64,000 nt of DNA, from positions 2,950,001 through 3,014,000 of the forward strand of contig OX359202.1 in the NCBI GenBank assembly GCA_947172415.1. The letters are read 5' to 3'. The stretch comes from Chondrosia reniformis (Eukaryota; Porifera; Demospongiae; Chondrillida; Chondrillidae). The first letter of the stretch is position 1, and the number at the start of each line of letters is the position of its first letter. Both the position numbers and the translations under genes were made by a program. Below the pieces are notes generated by a model. The model saw only the letters and a list, made by a program, of their open reading frames with translations. It was not told the DNA's origin and ran no database searches. Below are positions 10,503-19,819 of the stretch, piece by piece.

Positions 10503-11785
10503 CGCTAGTGGAACATGTCCATATTTCCGGAAATTTTCAAAAAAGTCGTTAACTAACACTCTTTTTTAATCTACTCTATTTTACTTTAGAAACATCGTAT
10601 CACTAAACAAATTATATAGATTTGAAGCGCTATTCTTTCTTAATACTTTGGCTACAAGAGCATCACGATTGCAGGCTTAAAGGAGAAGGTAAGCGGCCGT
10701 AAGTGAGAGGTGCCAAATCGCCAAAAATGTTTTATTAGACAGTGGAAAATACGAATATAGAATAAATGGTGACACCAATCTATGAAGGAATTATAATCGA
10801 AAACGTATTTTCGTACCTTTATCGGGCACCTCTAGTAGTTCATATCTCAATTAAACAAGGGAATATTCCAAGAGTATACATACAACTTTTAGGCTGTTAC
10901 TTACTGAAGAGATTGATGTCAAAAAATGGTTAGATATACAATTCTCCACTGTCTAATAATCGCTTCGTTTTCCATTTGTCTCTTCTCCTTCGAGTAATGG
11001 TATTGTCACGTGATTATCAGCCGAAATTAGTGGTATAGCTTAGCCATCATACAATGACGTTATATGATGTTGCATATGCACCCAAATATTTGGTAACACG
11101 TTATACAAACATTAGACTTCCGAAGTTGATATGTCAAGTAAGGCTTCTCGGTAGCGATACAGTTTCTTTGATCAAAGTTTTGTGTTGTTGTAAGAGGTAA
11201 GTGGAAACAGTAAGCATATTGCATGTCTACCAATATATACGTAATTATCAATGGCGAAAATGTATGAGCAATTAACGAAGAATAATCAAAAGAAAATAGA
11301 ACGTTTCGGTCATGTAAGCCTTAATTCCTTAGCTATTATAATACGTTAATAATAGCAGAGGAATTAAGGCTTACGTGACCGAAACGTTCTATTCTTTTTT
11401 TGATTATTAACGTAGTATAATCAAAAGAAAAGCGTTCTATTTTTCTTTTGATTATTAACGTAGTATAATCAAAAGAAAAGCGTTATATTTTTCTTTTGAT
11501 TATTAATGTAGTATAATCAAAAGAAAAATAGAACGTTTCGGTCACGTAGGCCTTTATTGGCCTTCCTCCGTCGTTGGCCTTCCTCCGCAATTGCTCATAA
11601 GTTTTCACAATTGATAATTTAACATCGATAACGACTAGTGATGACTCGTGACGTTTCAGTGGCTGGTGCTCTGCTTCACGCGCAGGTCACATGCTAGCGA
11701 CACTTCCGCCTGGAATGTGACACCTCTGAATGCGCTAATAGATGATTTACAAAAATCGGAAATTCGTAGACATGTTACACATGCG
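10503..11785 (+). mobile_element. Non-autonomous F1 element (1,283 bp)
   Basis: It begins CGCTAGTGGAACATGTCC and ends with the complement of CGCATGTGTAACATGTC. It is flanked by AA/AA, and the undisturbed target exists at 14,795-14,810. There is no coding gene; the ORFs at 11,060-11,251 and 11,648-11,839 are not conserved. At 11,285-11,560 it contains nested inverted repeats built on AGAACGTTTCGGTCA and its complement. It shares sequence with the right end of the 6.9-kb F1 element (8150-8962, opposite orientation) and with 39,741-41,294. Confidence 0.82.
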
Positions 11786-11830
11786 AAAGATAAGTTCGAC
11801 GCAGTTAGAAGAAATCCTTATTCCATAATG
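11786..11830. repeat. Right flank of F2, duplicated at 14,802-14,846
   Basis: GATAAGTTCGACGCAG and AGAAGAAATCCTTATTCCAT follow F2 in both places, so the repeated unit is larger than the hairpin. Confidence 0.8.
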
Positions 11831-11944
11831 GTGCAATAATTGTTGATCAATTCTCCATCCTTTGAGTCACAGAGATTAGTTGCTATAACTTAAGACAACT
11901 GAAAGTAAAGTCATTTTCAACACAACTCTCTATCTCACAATTAT

Positions 11945-12064
11945 GTGAAAGAGTCAAGAAAACGACCAGTGAAGGTCCATTACCGTGGTTATAATCATAC
12001 GGTTACGATGAATGGAGGTAGCTATCCAGAGGACTTAGACATACAAGTTATTGAACCTTTTTGA
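11945..12064 (+). CDS. Short open stretch, possibly a last exon (unassigned)
   Basis: Forty codons with protein-like composition (RPVKVHYRGYNHTV, YPEDLDIQVIEPF) end at TGA. No ATG is apparent; an upstream splice acceptor is possible. I do not recognise it. Confidence 0.25.
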   Translation: MKESRKRPVKVHYRGYNHTVTMNGGSYPEDLDIQVIEPF

Positions 12065-12255
12065 GTACAAAGAAAAGGATGAGGTGGGAATGATACAGCC
12101 AGGTTTATATATAGGAGGTGTGATGGGGAATGACAGTTAATGTTTTAATAAAAGTTCGCCGAATAATTAAATGAAGATGTTAAGTTAAACTGAATTAAAT
12201 GTGGTCAAATAATAGGATAAAATTCAACATAGGAGTGCATGTAGTAGTAACTTAC

Positions 12256-12345
12256 TGATACGAGCGACAACGACGCTGGAGCGCTTAAAAGCACTGTTGA
12301 AGTTAAAAGCCCGAAGACTGTCAGAACATTTAAAGCAATCGCCAT
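12256..12345 (-). CDS. First exon encoding a signal peptide (30 codons)
   Basis: ATG at 12345. The peptide begins MAIALNVLTVFGLLT and remains hydrophobic to an Ala/Ser-rich end (SAPAS), like a secretory signal with a cleavage site. The exon ends exactly at a consensus donor (TCA followed by GTAAGT), phase 0. Downstream exons would lie below 12,256 on the minus strand, but I could not identify one. It may be an orphan fragment or the start of a real secreted-protein gene. Confidence 0.45.
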
Positions 12346-12384
12346 TTTTACGAATAGGTTGCTAATGGAGTTACATTCACTAAT

Positions 12385-12490
12385 TTATATAATAAAATGG
12401 CGAATTCATTGATGCGATGACTCTGGTGCCAAGAAAATCGCCATACTTAATAATGTTATCACTCTCGCTCCTACGAAAGAATATAGCGAA
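12385..12490. repeat. Diverged third copy of the duplicated segment at 13.0 and 13.8 kb
   Basis: AAAATGGCGAATTCATTGA, TGACTCTGG and GAAAGAATATAGCG occur in the same order as in the two closer copies. Confidence 0.65.
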
Positions 12491-12917
12491 CCTTTTATAT
12501 ATGACTTCAGGGACATAAAAACAGATCATTAATTAAGTCGATTTATCTCAACACAACTCTGTCATTCCAAGCATATGACCAATCCATCTTAGGACTTAGA
12601 TGGTCATATGAAAGTAAAAAGAGAGTTGCATACAGAGAATCATATGGTCGCCTAAGTATTATTAATTATTTTTTTCATAAACAGTTTAATGACAATAATA
12701 TGTAGCCGAGAGTCATTCACAGCTAGACTAACGTTCCAAACAAATATACCGACAACATTAAGTATAATCATTATTAAGCTACGTAACGTAACACGCAGAA
12801 CATTGAGCCGATAATTTCAATTTGAAAGTCAAACATTGGCCCTAACATCTTGCCGAACCGAGTCAAGCGCAATTACTAGCTAGATACTTACATAACATAT
12901 AGACAAACAAAGTACAA

Positions 12918-13088
12918 CTAACTACTGGATTTCTTCTTCCTTGCGCCATTCGTAGTAACTTCTATCAAATGTAATATTTCTTGAAGTTGACTACGTAAAT
13001 CGCTTCTCGATTTGGTTGCTATGGATATTACGTCATTAAAATGGCGAATATATTGAAGCTTTGACTCTTGGGCGACGAAAACCGTCAT
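12918..13088 (-). CDS. 56-codon ORF, unassigned
   Basis: ATG at 13088. It reads MTVFVAQESKLQYIRHF, continues with a charged, possibly helical stretch (RSDLRSQLQEILHLIE) and ends GARKKKSSS. The sister copies at 12.4 and 13.9 kb share the start but stop after about 12 codons. No family is recognised; it may be chance. Confidence 0.25.
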   Translation of the reverse strand: MTVFVAQESKLQYIRHFNDVISIATKSRSDLRSQLQEILHLIEVTTNGARKKKSSS

Positions 13089-13500
13089 GCTCAATAATAA
13101 CGTAATCGCTCTCGCTTCTACAAAAGAATACAGCGCGGAAAATTAGAAGTATTTTCGCTAAAGAAGTAGCCCGAAAACCCATTTCCTTTTGTAGTTACAG
13201 CGGGCGAAGAAGATAAAGAAGATGAAGAAGAAGATGAAGAAGATGAAGAAGAAAACTAAAGTGGGATATTTCAAAGTTCGTTTATTTGCCAGCGGAACAC
13301 GGTCGCTATCCTTAAAGGCCAGTTTATAGCATGGATAGTCTAGTGTTAACTATACATAGCCTTTTTTCGGCGATTTTCAGCCTAATTCGGATTTTCGCTC
13401 CTATACACATGTATAGGGAAAACGAAATAACCCGTACCATCCCTACATAGAGAGTGCTACCGTACTCTCTGATAACACTAGTACATTTAACTAGTACATA
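13020..13500. repeat. Duplicated segment, copy 1
   Basis: Similar over several hundred bases to 13,835-14,310: CGTCATTAAAATGGCGAAT, CAGCGGGCGAAGAAGAT, ATTTCAAAGTTCGTT and CCATCCCTACATAGAGAGT in the same order. It contains a GAA/GAT microsatellite at about 13,205-13,257. Confidence 0.8.
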
Positions 13501-13513
13501 AAACTAGTATATA

Positions 13514-13762
13514 CTAGAGAACAATAAAAAATTTCTACAAAAATGGTAAAGATGTAGGGATGGCACAAAACGCAGAGAAACAAGAAAGGGATGTTCCACA
13601 GTGAAGCATTAGCTATATATGCATGAATCATAAAACACCCTTGCTTGTAGGATTCATGCATAGCTAATGCTTCACTGTGTAACATCCCTTTCTTGTTTCT
13701 CTGCTTTTTGTGCCATCCCTACATCTTTACTATTTTTGTAGAAAATTTTTATTGTTCTCTAG
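13514..13762. repeat. Long foldback (arms about 115 nt, loop 21 nt)
   Basis: The left arm 13514-13629 and right arm 13651-13762 are near-perfect complements (for example CAGAGAAACAAGAAAGGGAT and its complement), with small indels. A transcript would make a long RNA hairpin. Confidence 0.88.
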
Positions 13763-13834
13763 TTTCTGTACTTTTTATGGAGCATAAGCTAGGAATTCGT
13801 ATATTTTAAACCACTTTGGTTTTGCAATGTTCGA

Positions 13835-14310
13835 CTGAATATGACGTCATTAAAATGGCGAATTTATTGAGGTCTTGACTCTGGGGCCATGAAAACTGTC
13901 ATACTCAATAATAGCGTTATCGCTCTAGCTTCTACAAAAGAATACAGCTCGGAAAATTTAGAGTATTTTCACTTAAGAAGTAGTCCGAAGGCTTATTTCG
14001 TTTTTTAGTTACAGCGGGCGAAGAAGATGAAGAAGAAGATGAAGAAGAAGATGAAGAAGAAGAAAACGAAAATGGGAGATTTCAAAGTTCGTTCATTTGC
14101 CAACGATACACGGTTGCTTGCCTTCAAGGCCAATTTATAGCATGGCTGTTCTATATTTAACTCTACATAGTCTCGTTTCGGTGATTTTTAGCCTAATTCG
14201 GAATTTCGCTCCTATACCAATGTATGGGGAAAACGAAACAACCAGTACCATCCCTACATAGAGAGTACTACTGTACTCTCTGATATACATACAAAGAGTA
14301 CATACAACTA
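13835..14310. repeat. Duplicated segment, copy 2
   Basis: Partner of 13,020-13,500, including its own GAA/GAT microsatellite at about 14,026-14,066. It ends as the ACTAGT minisatellite begins. Confidence 0.8.
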
Positions 14311-14646
14311 GTACATAAAATTAGTAGGTTCAACTAGTTCACACAACTAGTAATTAGTACATATAACTAGTACATGAGACTATGACATACAAGTAGTACA
14401 TACAACTAGTACATAGAACGGGTACATAAAACTAGTACATACAACTAGAAACTAGTCCATACAACTAGGATATATATAACACTAGTACATTTAACTAGTA
14501 CATAAAACTAGTATATATATACATACAAAGAGTACATACAACTAGTACATAAAATTAGTAGGTTCAACTAGTTCACACAATTAGTAATTAGTACATATAA
14601 CTAGTACATGAGACTATGACATACAAGTAGTACATACAACTAGTCC
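14311..14646. repeat. 13-bp minisatellite, block a
   Basis: Loose tandem copies of TACAACTAGTACA, centred on the palindrome ACTAGT. Same family as 45,595-64,000. Confidence 0.88.
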
Positions 14647-14653
14647 ATAGAAC

Positions 14654-14808
14654 TATCTTTGTAAAGGTTCATCTTTCGACTTTTAGAGCGTCTAGAGACG
14701 CAGTTTTTTCGATTCTTCTGTTTACCAAAGTTTCGACCCTGGGGGTCTGCTTAAGTGACTGCATCTCTAGACGCTCTAAAAGTCGAAAGATGAACCTTTA
14801 CAAAGATA
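14654..14808. mobile_element. Foldback element F2, copy 2 (uninterrupted)
   Basis: TATCTTTGTAAAGG at the left is answered by CCTTTACAAAGATA at the right, around arms shared with 10,345-10,502. It shows the target that the F1 element hit in copy 1. Confidence 0.85.
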
Positions 14809-14849
14809 AGTTCGACGCAGTTAGAAGAAATCCTTATTCCATTACTACT

Positions 14850-16045
14850 TCATAAAACTGCTAGTACAAACAACTAGTGCCTATATCTTGTACATACAAC
14901 TTGTTCATATCTAGTACATACAACTAGTACATGCAATTAGTACATCCAACTAGTACATAAAATTAGTACATACAACTACCACATACAACCTGAACATACA
15001 ACTAGTCCCTACAACTAGTGAATATAACTAGTATTAGTACATACAACAAGTACATACAACTGGTACATGCAACTAATACATACAATTAGTACATAAAACT
15101 AGTTCAAACAAACAGCACAAGTAGTATAGAGAACGAATTCCTTCCTGGTTGCTAGTATAACTTGTACCAGAATCTGCAACTAATTCAAAAAACTAGTACA
15201 TACAACTAGTCCATACAACTAGTACAAAGCTAGTACCTACAACTAGTATAAACATACAACTAGTGTATACATACAACTAGTACACAGGACGTGTGCATAC
15301 AATTAGCACGTACAACTAGTACTTTCAACTAGTACATATAACAAGTACACACACCTACTGCATATAACAAGTACACACACCCACTACATAAAACTTATAC
15401 ATAAGCATAAAACTAGAATATGTGAATAGTACATACACATTGTACATACAACTAGAAACTAGTACATACAACTAGTATACATATACAGCTGGTACATTTA
15501 AATAGTACATACAACTAGTACATACAAATAATACATAAAATTCCTAGGTACAACTAGTTCATAAAATTTGTAACTAGTAAATTTAATTAGTACATGCGAC
15601 TAGTATATACAACTAGTACATACAACTAGTGCATGCAATTAGTACATGCAACTAGGACATATACCTAGTACATAAACCTACTACATATAACTAGTACATA
15701 CACGTATACCTAGTAAATGTAAATAGTACATACAACTAGTACATACAGCTAGCGCTACAACTAGTACAAATAACTAGTACAAATACTTATTATTAGAACA
15801 TACAAATAGTAAATACAACTAGTACATACAACTAGTAGGTACAACAAGTACATACAACTAGTATATACATACAATTAGTACACAGAACTTGTACATTCAA
15901 TTAGTACATACAACTACTGCATACAACTAATACATACAACTAGTACCTAAAACTAGAAAATACTTCTTACAAATAGTACTTTCAACTAGTACATAGCACT
16001 TATAATTAGAACATACAAATAGTTAATACAACTAGTACATTTCTA
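14850..16045. repeat. 13-bp minisatellite, block b
   Basis: Continuation of block a, interrupted by F2. Units are degenerate, often differing at one to three positions. Confidence 0.88.
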
Positions 16046-16219
16046 GCCAAACTTAAAGCGATACTTTTGCATTACAAGCTCGACACCTTCATCGTTAGTT
16101 AAACTCGGTACAATGTCTCATCGAAACCCCAGAAACACCTTTTCTGCTTAGACTTATGCTAATGATTAAAGCCGCGCTTCAGCCAGCCTTCCCAAACACC
16201 CAACGAAAACGACAAGTCC

Positions 16220-17954
16220 AGAAGGGTTTCTTAAAATCGGCGTAGAAAAAATAGGCCTCTCAGGTATCTTAAATCAAAAGTTAGTGTTAGAAACTGTCCC
16301 ACCCTTTATACAAAACAAAGAGCCCCCATGTGTAGTATATAATTATACCCAACCAATAGGACCTAGCCTCTAAGTCAGATGTCTTTAGAAAACCAGAACC
16401 ATATGAGTGTCACCAGTCCCCCTTCATTTAAAAGCCCCTAGGCCATGTTTTAACAGGTGACCTACGTATTGTTAGTAACCCAAAACTTAGAAAACTTCTT
16501 AAGGACCAAAATTTAGAGAACCTAATAACTTTAATTGGGTAACTGCTTTAAAAATGTGTAAGGAAGGTCTTAGAAAATATAAGATTACCTGGGCCCATAG
16601 AGAAAATGTATCTACTTCTGTATTTAGTGAGTGGGAAAATGCTGTACTTAAGAAAATTAATTATAGGATCTCTACGCTGTCTAAATCGTATACCAAATCC
16701 TCAGTAGCCAAGAAGACCCTTACTTGTCCTAAAATTAAGAAATTCTTAGCAGACCTATATGATAAGTATGTTATAGCCCCTGCCAATAAGGCCTCTAATA
16801 ATGTAATATTTATATGTAAGTCCTACTATAGACAAATTATTAATGAAGAACTAGGCAGTACCTCCACTTATGCTAAACGTACAGTAGAACCCCAACAGTT
16901 AATTAGGAAACACATAGATTTCTTAAAACTAGAGAACTTAGAACCTAAACCAGACTGGTGTAACCTTCCCTCTTTTTACTGGATGCCTAAGCTACATAAG
17001 AACCCTTACAGCTACAGATTCATAGCTGCCTCTCACAAATGTACTACCAAACCCCTTTCTAGATTTCTAAATTCGGCACTCAGACTAATTCCCAAACATT
17101 TTAGAGAATACTGCCTAGGTATATATAGGAATACTGGTGTTAATGCCTTTTGGATAGTAGAAAACTCACTAGAAGTCTTAGATAGTCTTAGGTCTATACC
17201 CACCAGAAAAGCCCAGCTAGCTAGTTTTGATTTTTCTACATTATATACAGCGATCCCCCATAACCTACTTAAAGATAAGATTACTAACCTTATTCATTGT
17301 ACCTATACCTGTAGGAAGTCACAATATATAGAAGTCTGTCAGGTTTAAGCCTTTTGGTTTAACAATGTCTCCAATAAAGCAGTCACAGTTGTTCATTTAG
17401 TAGAGCTCTTTAATTACCTTATTGACAACATTTATGTATGTGTAGACGTTCTGTATTTAAGCAATGTGTAGGTATCCCTATGGGTACTGACTGTGCCCCT
17501 GTAGTTGCTAATCTTTTTCTGTTTGCCTATGAGTATGAGTTTATGAAAGGACTACTTAAGGATAACATCACCTTAGCTAGTAAATTTTCCAATACGTTTA
17601 GGTATATTGATGACCTTTTATGTATTAACAACAAGGATGTTGAACTGTCAATTAGTGACAGCCTATTGTGTCTTTATTTCACAACTAATTAGGTATTCCA
17701 GAATATGTAGTGACTTCTCCAGTTTTCAGGCTAAAAGTTTGCAGTTATGCAGTAGGCTTATTAAGCAGGGTTACAAATACTTTAAGCTAAAATCAACCTT
17801 TAAAACCTTCCTATCCCGGCAGTCTCTAGTTAGAATCAAGTATAAGCAAAAAGTAGCTAGTATGCTTAAGGACTGTCTTGTGTAACCCCATATTGTGTTA
17901 CCCCACCTCCAAAGAAATGTTACTACTAAAAGACCTAAGGGTAGACTTATGTAA
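16220..17954 (+). pseudogene. Penelope-like reverse transcriptase, frameshifted
   Basis: Upstream remnants read EGFLKIGVEKIGLSGIL and GHVLTGDLRIVSNPKLRK. The open part 16,554-17,348 shows YDKYVIAPANKASNNVIF, YWMPKLHKNPYSYRFIA, TTKPLSRFLNSALR and FDFSTLYTAIPH (RT motif A). After a stop and a disrupted 90 bp, 17,438-17,692 has GIPMGTDCAPVVANLFL (motif B) and RYIDDLL (catalytic YIDD). A deletion then joins it to the thumb (FISQLIRYSRICSDF, about 17,665-17,885). Compared with copy 3, about 100 bp before the thumb are missing. Stops at 17,346-17,348, 17,690-17,692 and 17,883-17,885. RT polymerises cDNA from the element's RNA at the target. This copy is inactive. Confidence 0.82.
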
Positions 17955-18111
17955 TATGTCCTACTTGTGTCTATAGTTATGCTGAGTCTGTTTTACCTTT
18001 ACAAGCAAGAATACTAATAGATTTATAATTAATTCATAAAAGTTAAATGGACCTACATTCCTTTCATAAAATTAAATTTCATCATGTGTCTTAGTTAACA
18101 CCTTATTTAAC

Positions 18112-18125
18112 TTTTGGCGCCAAAA
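18112..18125. promoter_or_regulatory. E2F-like palindrome TTTTGGCGCCAAAA (Penelope copy 1)
   Basis: Perfect 14-bp palindrome matching the E2F consensus TTTGGCGC in both directions, just upstream of the TATA box in the 3' module. Confidence 0.5.
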
Positions 18126-18130
18126 TAGTG

Positions 18131-18139
18131 TGTATAAGG
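18131..18139 (+). promoter_or_regulatory. TATA box (TGTATAAGG), Penelope copy 1
   Basis: It lies 6 bp after the E2F-like palindrome. The other copies read TATATAAGG. Confidence 0.45.
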
Positions 18140-18205
18140 CCCCTAGATTCAGCATAGTGAGCCAAGGATTCACAGAAGATCAAGATAAAGAAAAAGACAA
18201 AGACT

Positions 18206-18262
18206 CCCAGGATCACTGATGAAGGGTGGAATTCCCAGAAACGGCTGTCTGACCCAGTGGAG
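18206..18262 (+). ncRNA. Hammerhead-ribozyme-like motif, Penelope copy 1
   Basis: CTGATGA (18216-18222), then a GGG/CCC stem, GAAAC (18238-18242) and GTC (18247-18249) as possible cleavage triplet. GGATCA before the core can pair with TGACCC after it, with one A-C mismatch (stem I). The stem II closing pair is A-A, which is atypical, so activity is doubtful. Penelope-like elements are known to carry hammerhead motifs. Confidence 0.5.
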
Positions 18263-18404
18263 AAGAAGATGAAAGAAGGGAAAAGAAGGAAGAAAAGACT
18301 CCTGTATCTTCATCTAAAGCTCTCTTTAGGTTTAGTCCCTCTATAGGCTTTTTTTACAGACTAGGCATATAGCATGTAGGAAAATGGCATCTTAGATTTT
18401 TCAT

Positions 18405-18465
18405 AAACTAGTACACACACATAATACATATAACTAATACATAAAACAAGTATTTCGAGTTTCGC
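18405..18465. repeat. 13-bp minisatellite, short block
   Basis: ACTAGT-type units resume directly after the Penelope 3' end. A similar short block is at 18,838-18,902. Confidence 0.75.
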
Positions 18466-18837
18466 CCCTAAGTAAACTCAAACTACTTGGCTGGTTCCCA
18501 TAGATATCCGGTGAACCGATTTTTGAACTACTCTTAATGGTTGTCAATTTTTCAAGGCCATATTTCGTAGAAAACGTTTTTGCGCAAACTTTACGTTACA
18601 TAGTATTAGTAAGGGTGGTTTTTAAATCCATTTCGTTCGTTCAATGTTGTACACTAAGAAAGAGAAAACTAATTTTAAGCTAGAAAGCGAAAGCTAGCCG
18701 AACGTCCGCCATTTTTTGACAGCCATATATATATATATATTTATATATATATATATACAAGACTACGAACAGGAAGCCATACGTTAACATAATTTCTGAA
18801 ATAACTATAGGGGCGCCTATGGTGCCCAAAAATATAA
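18466..18837. repeat. Dispersed repeat R, diverged copy 1
   Basis: It shares with the copies at 43.4, 45.2 and 54.1 kb an opening ACTCAAACTACTTGG, a CCGCCATTT box, a long TA run (18,725-18,760), GAAGCCATACGTTAA and a 3' GGGGC..GCCC hairpin followed by an AACTAG. A second opening segment with GGGGCTGCCGCC lies at 18,903-18,975. Confidence 0.55.
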
Positions 18838-18975
18838 CTAGTTCAAATAAATAGTGCATCCATATAGTACATACAACTAGTACATAAAACTAGTAAATAA
18901 AACAAGTAGTTCGAGTTAAAAAAACTCGTGGGGGCTGCCGCCTCCCACGCACTCAAACTACTTGGCGGCTTTCGG

Positions 18976-19819
18976 ATGATTTTGTATACTGTCATATTCT
19001 AAGCTTAAGATATTCTCAAGATGTAAATTGTAGAATGTGTATTATCATATATATCTATGATATGATATGAAATACTTAGAAATGAATACAGTAAATGGAA
19101 CTAATAAACACAGCCTCTAAAGAGTGTTACCAAAAGTTAGTGGGAAAAATAAATTTGTCAGGAACCTTGAAGTTCCGAGTTAAGTTAATGTAAGTGACTA
19201 TAACCATGTAGAAATTAGTAGCAGACTGGTTCCAAAATGACTTGTCCAGTTTATCAAATTTGGGTTTGCAAGAATTAGTCTCCCCTGTATAAAGAAAGAG
19301 ATTTTAACACTGAATGTATGATGTGTGCAAACCAACAATAGTGTAAAGCATCTACTTACCATGTGACAATAAATAAAATGCTTCTTTTCCATGACATCGA
19401 CAGAATCACTAAGTGTAACTTGATCTACATTTTCCTTATTGTGCAGACTTAAATTTAAGTGGCTATAAAACTGGATAACCTGCAATTAAATAAAACCTCC
19501 CTGAAATGATTAAATATTCATCGCAATTTAAAAAATGATTAATAATTAGCTTACGAGTGACTTTACTCCTCCTTATCCTTCTTTGCAATAGAAATAGAAA
19601 AGTATGTGAACACATCTACATGCATACAATTAAAAAGTATACAAAACAAATTACCTCTTATAACATGCAAACAAAATATGCACAATCACTAACAGGCATG
19701 CATTTAAATCAACACCCTGTATTGCTGGACAATTAATGTGAATGTATATATCACCACCACGGTTGTCTTTAATCACATCCCAATGCAGTGGCCCATTGCC
19801 ACTGCACTGCTCCTTTTAA
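18976..19819. other. No gene seen
   Basis: AT-rich. The minus ORF 19,198-19,485 shows no motif. Helitron B's 3' terminus should lie here, but I could not identify a CTRR end with a preceding hairpin. Confidence 0.4.

Larger units (their letters stand above)
16050..18404 (+). mobile_element. Penelope-like retroelement, copy 1
   Basis: Degenerate N-terminal coding (about 16,220-16,550), the RT domain, RT thumb, then a 3' non-coding module shared with 48,914-49,216 and 60,727-61,027. Minisatellite flanks both sides. No C-terminal GIY-YIG nuclease fits in the roughly 100 bp between the thumb and the 3' module. The 5' end is not resolved. Confidence 0.8.
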
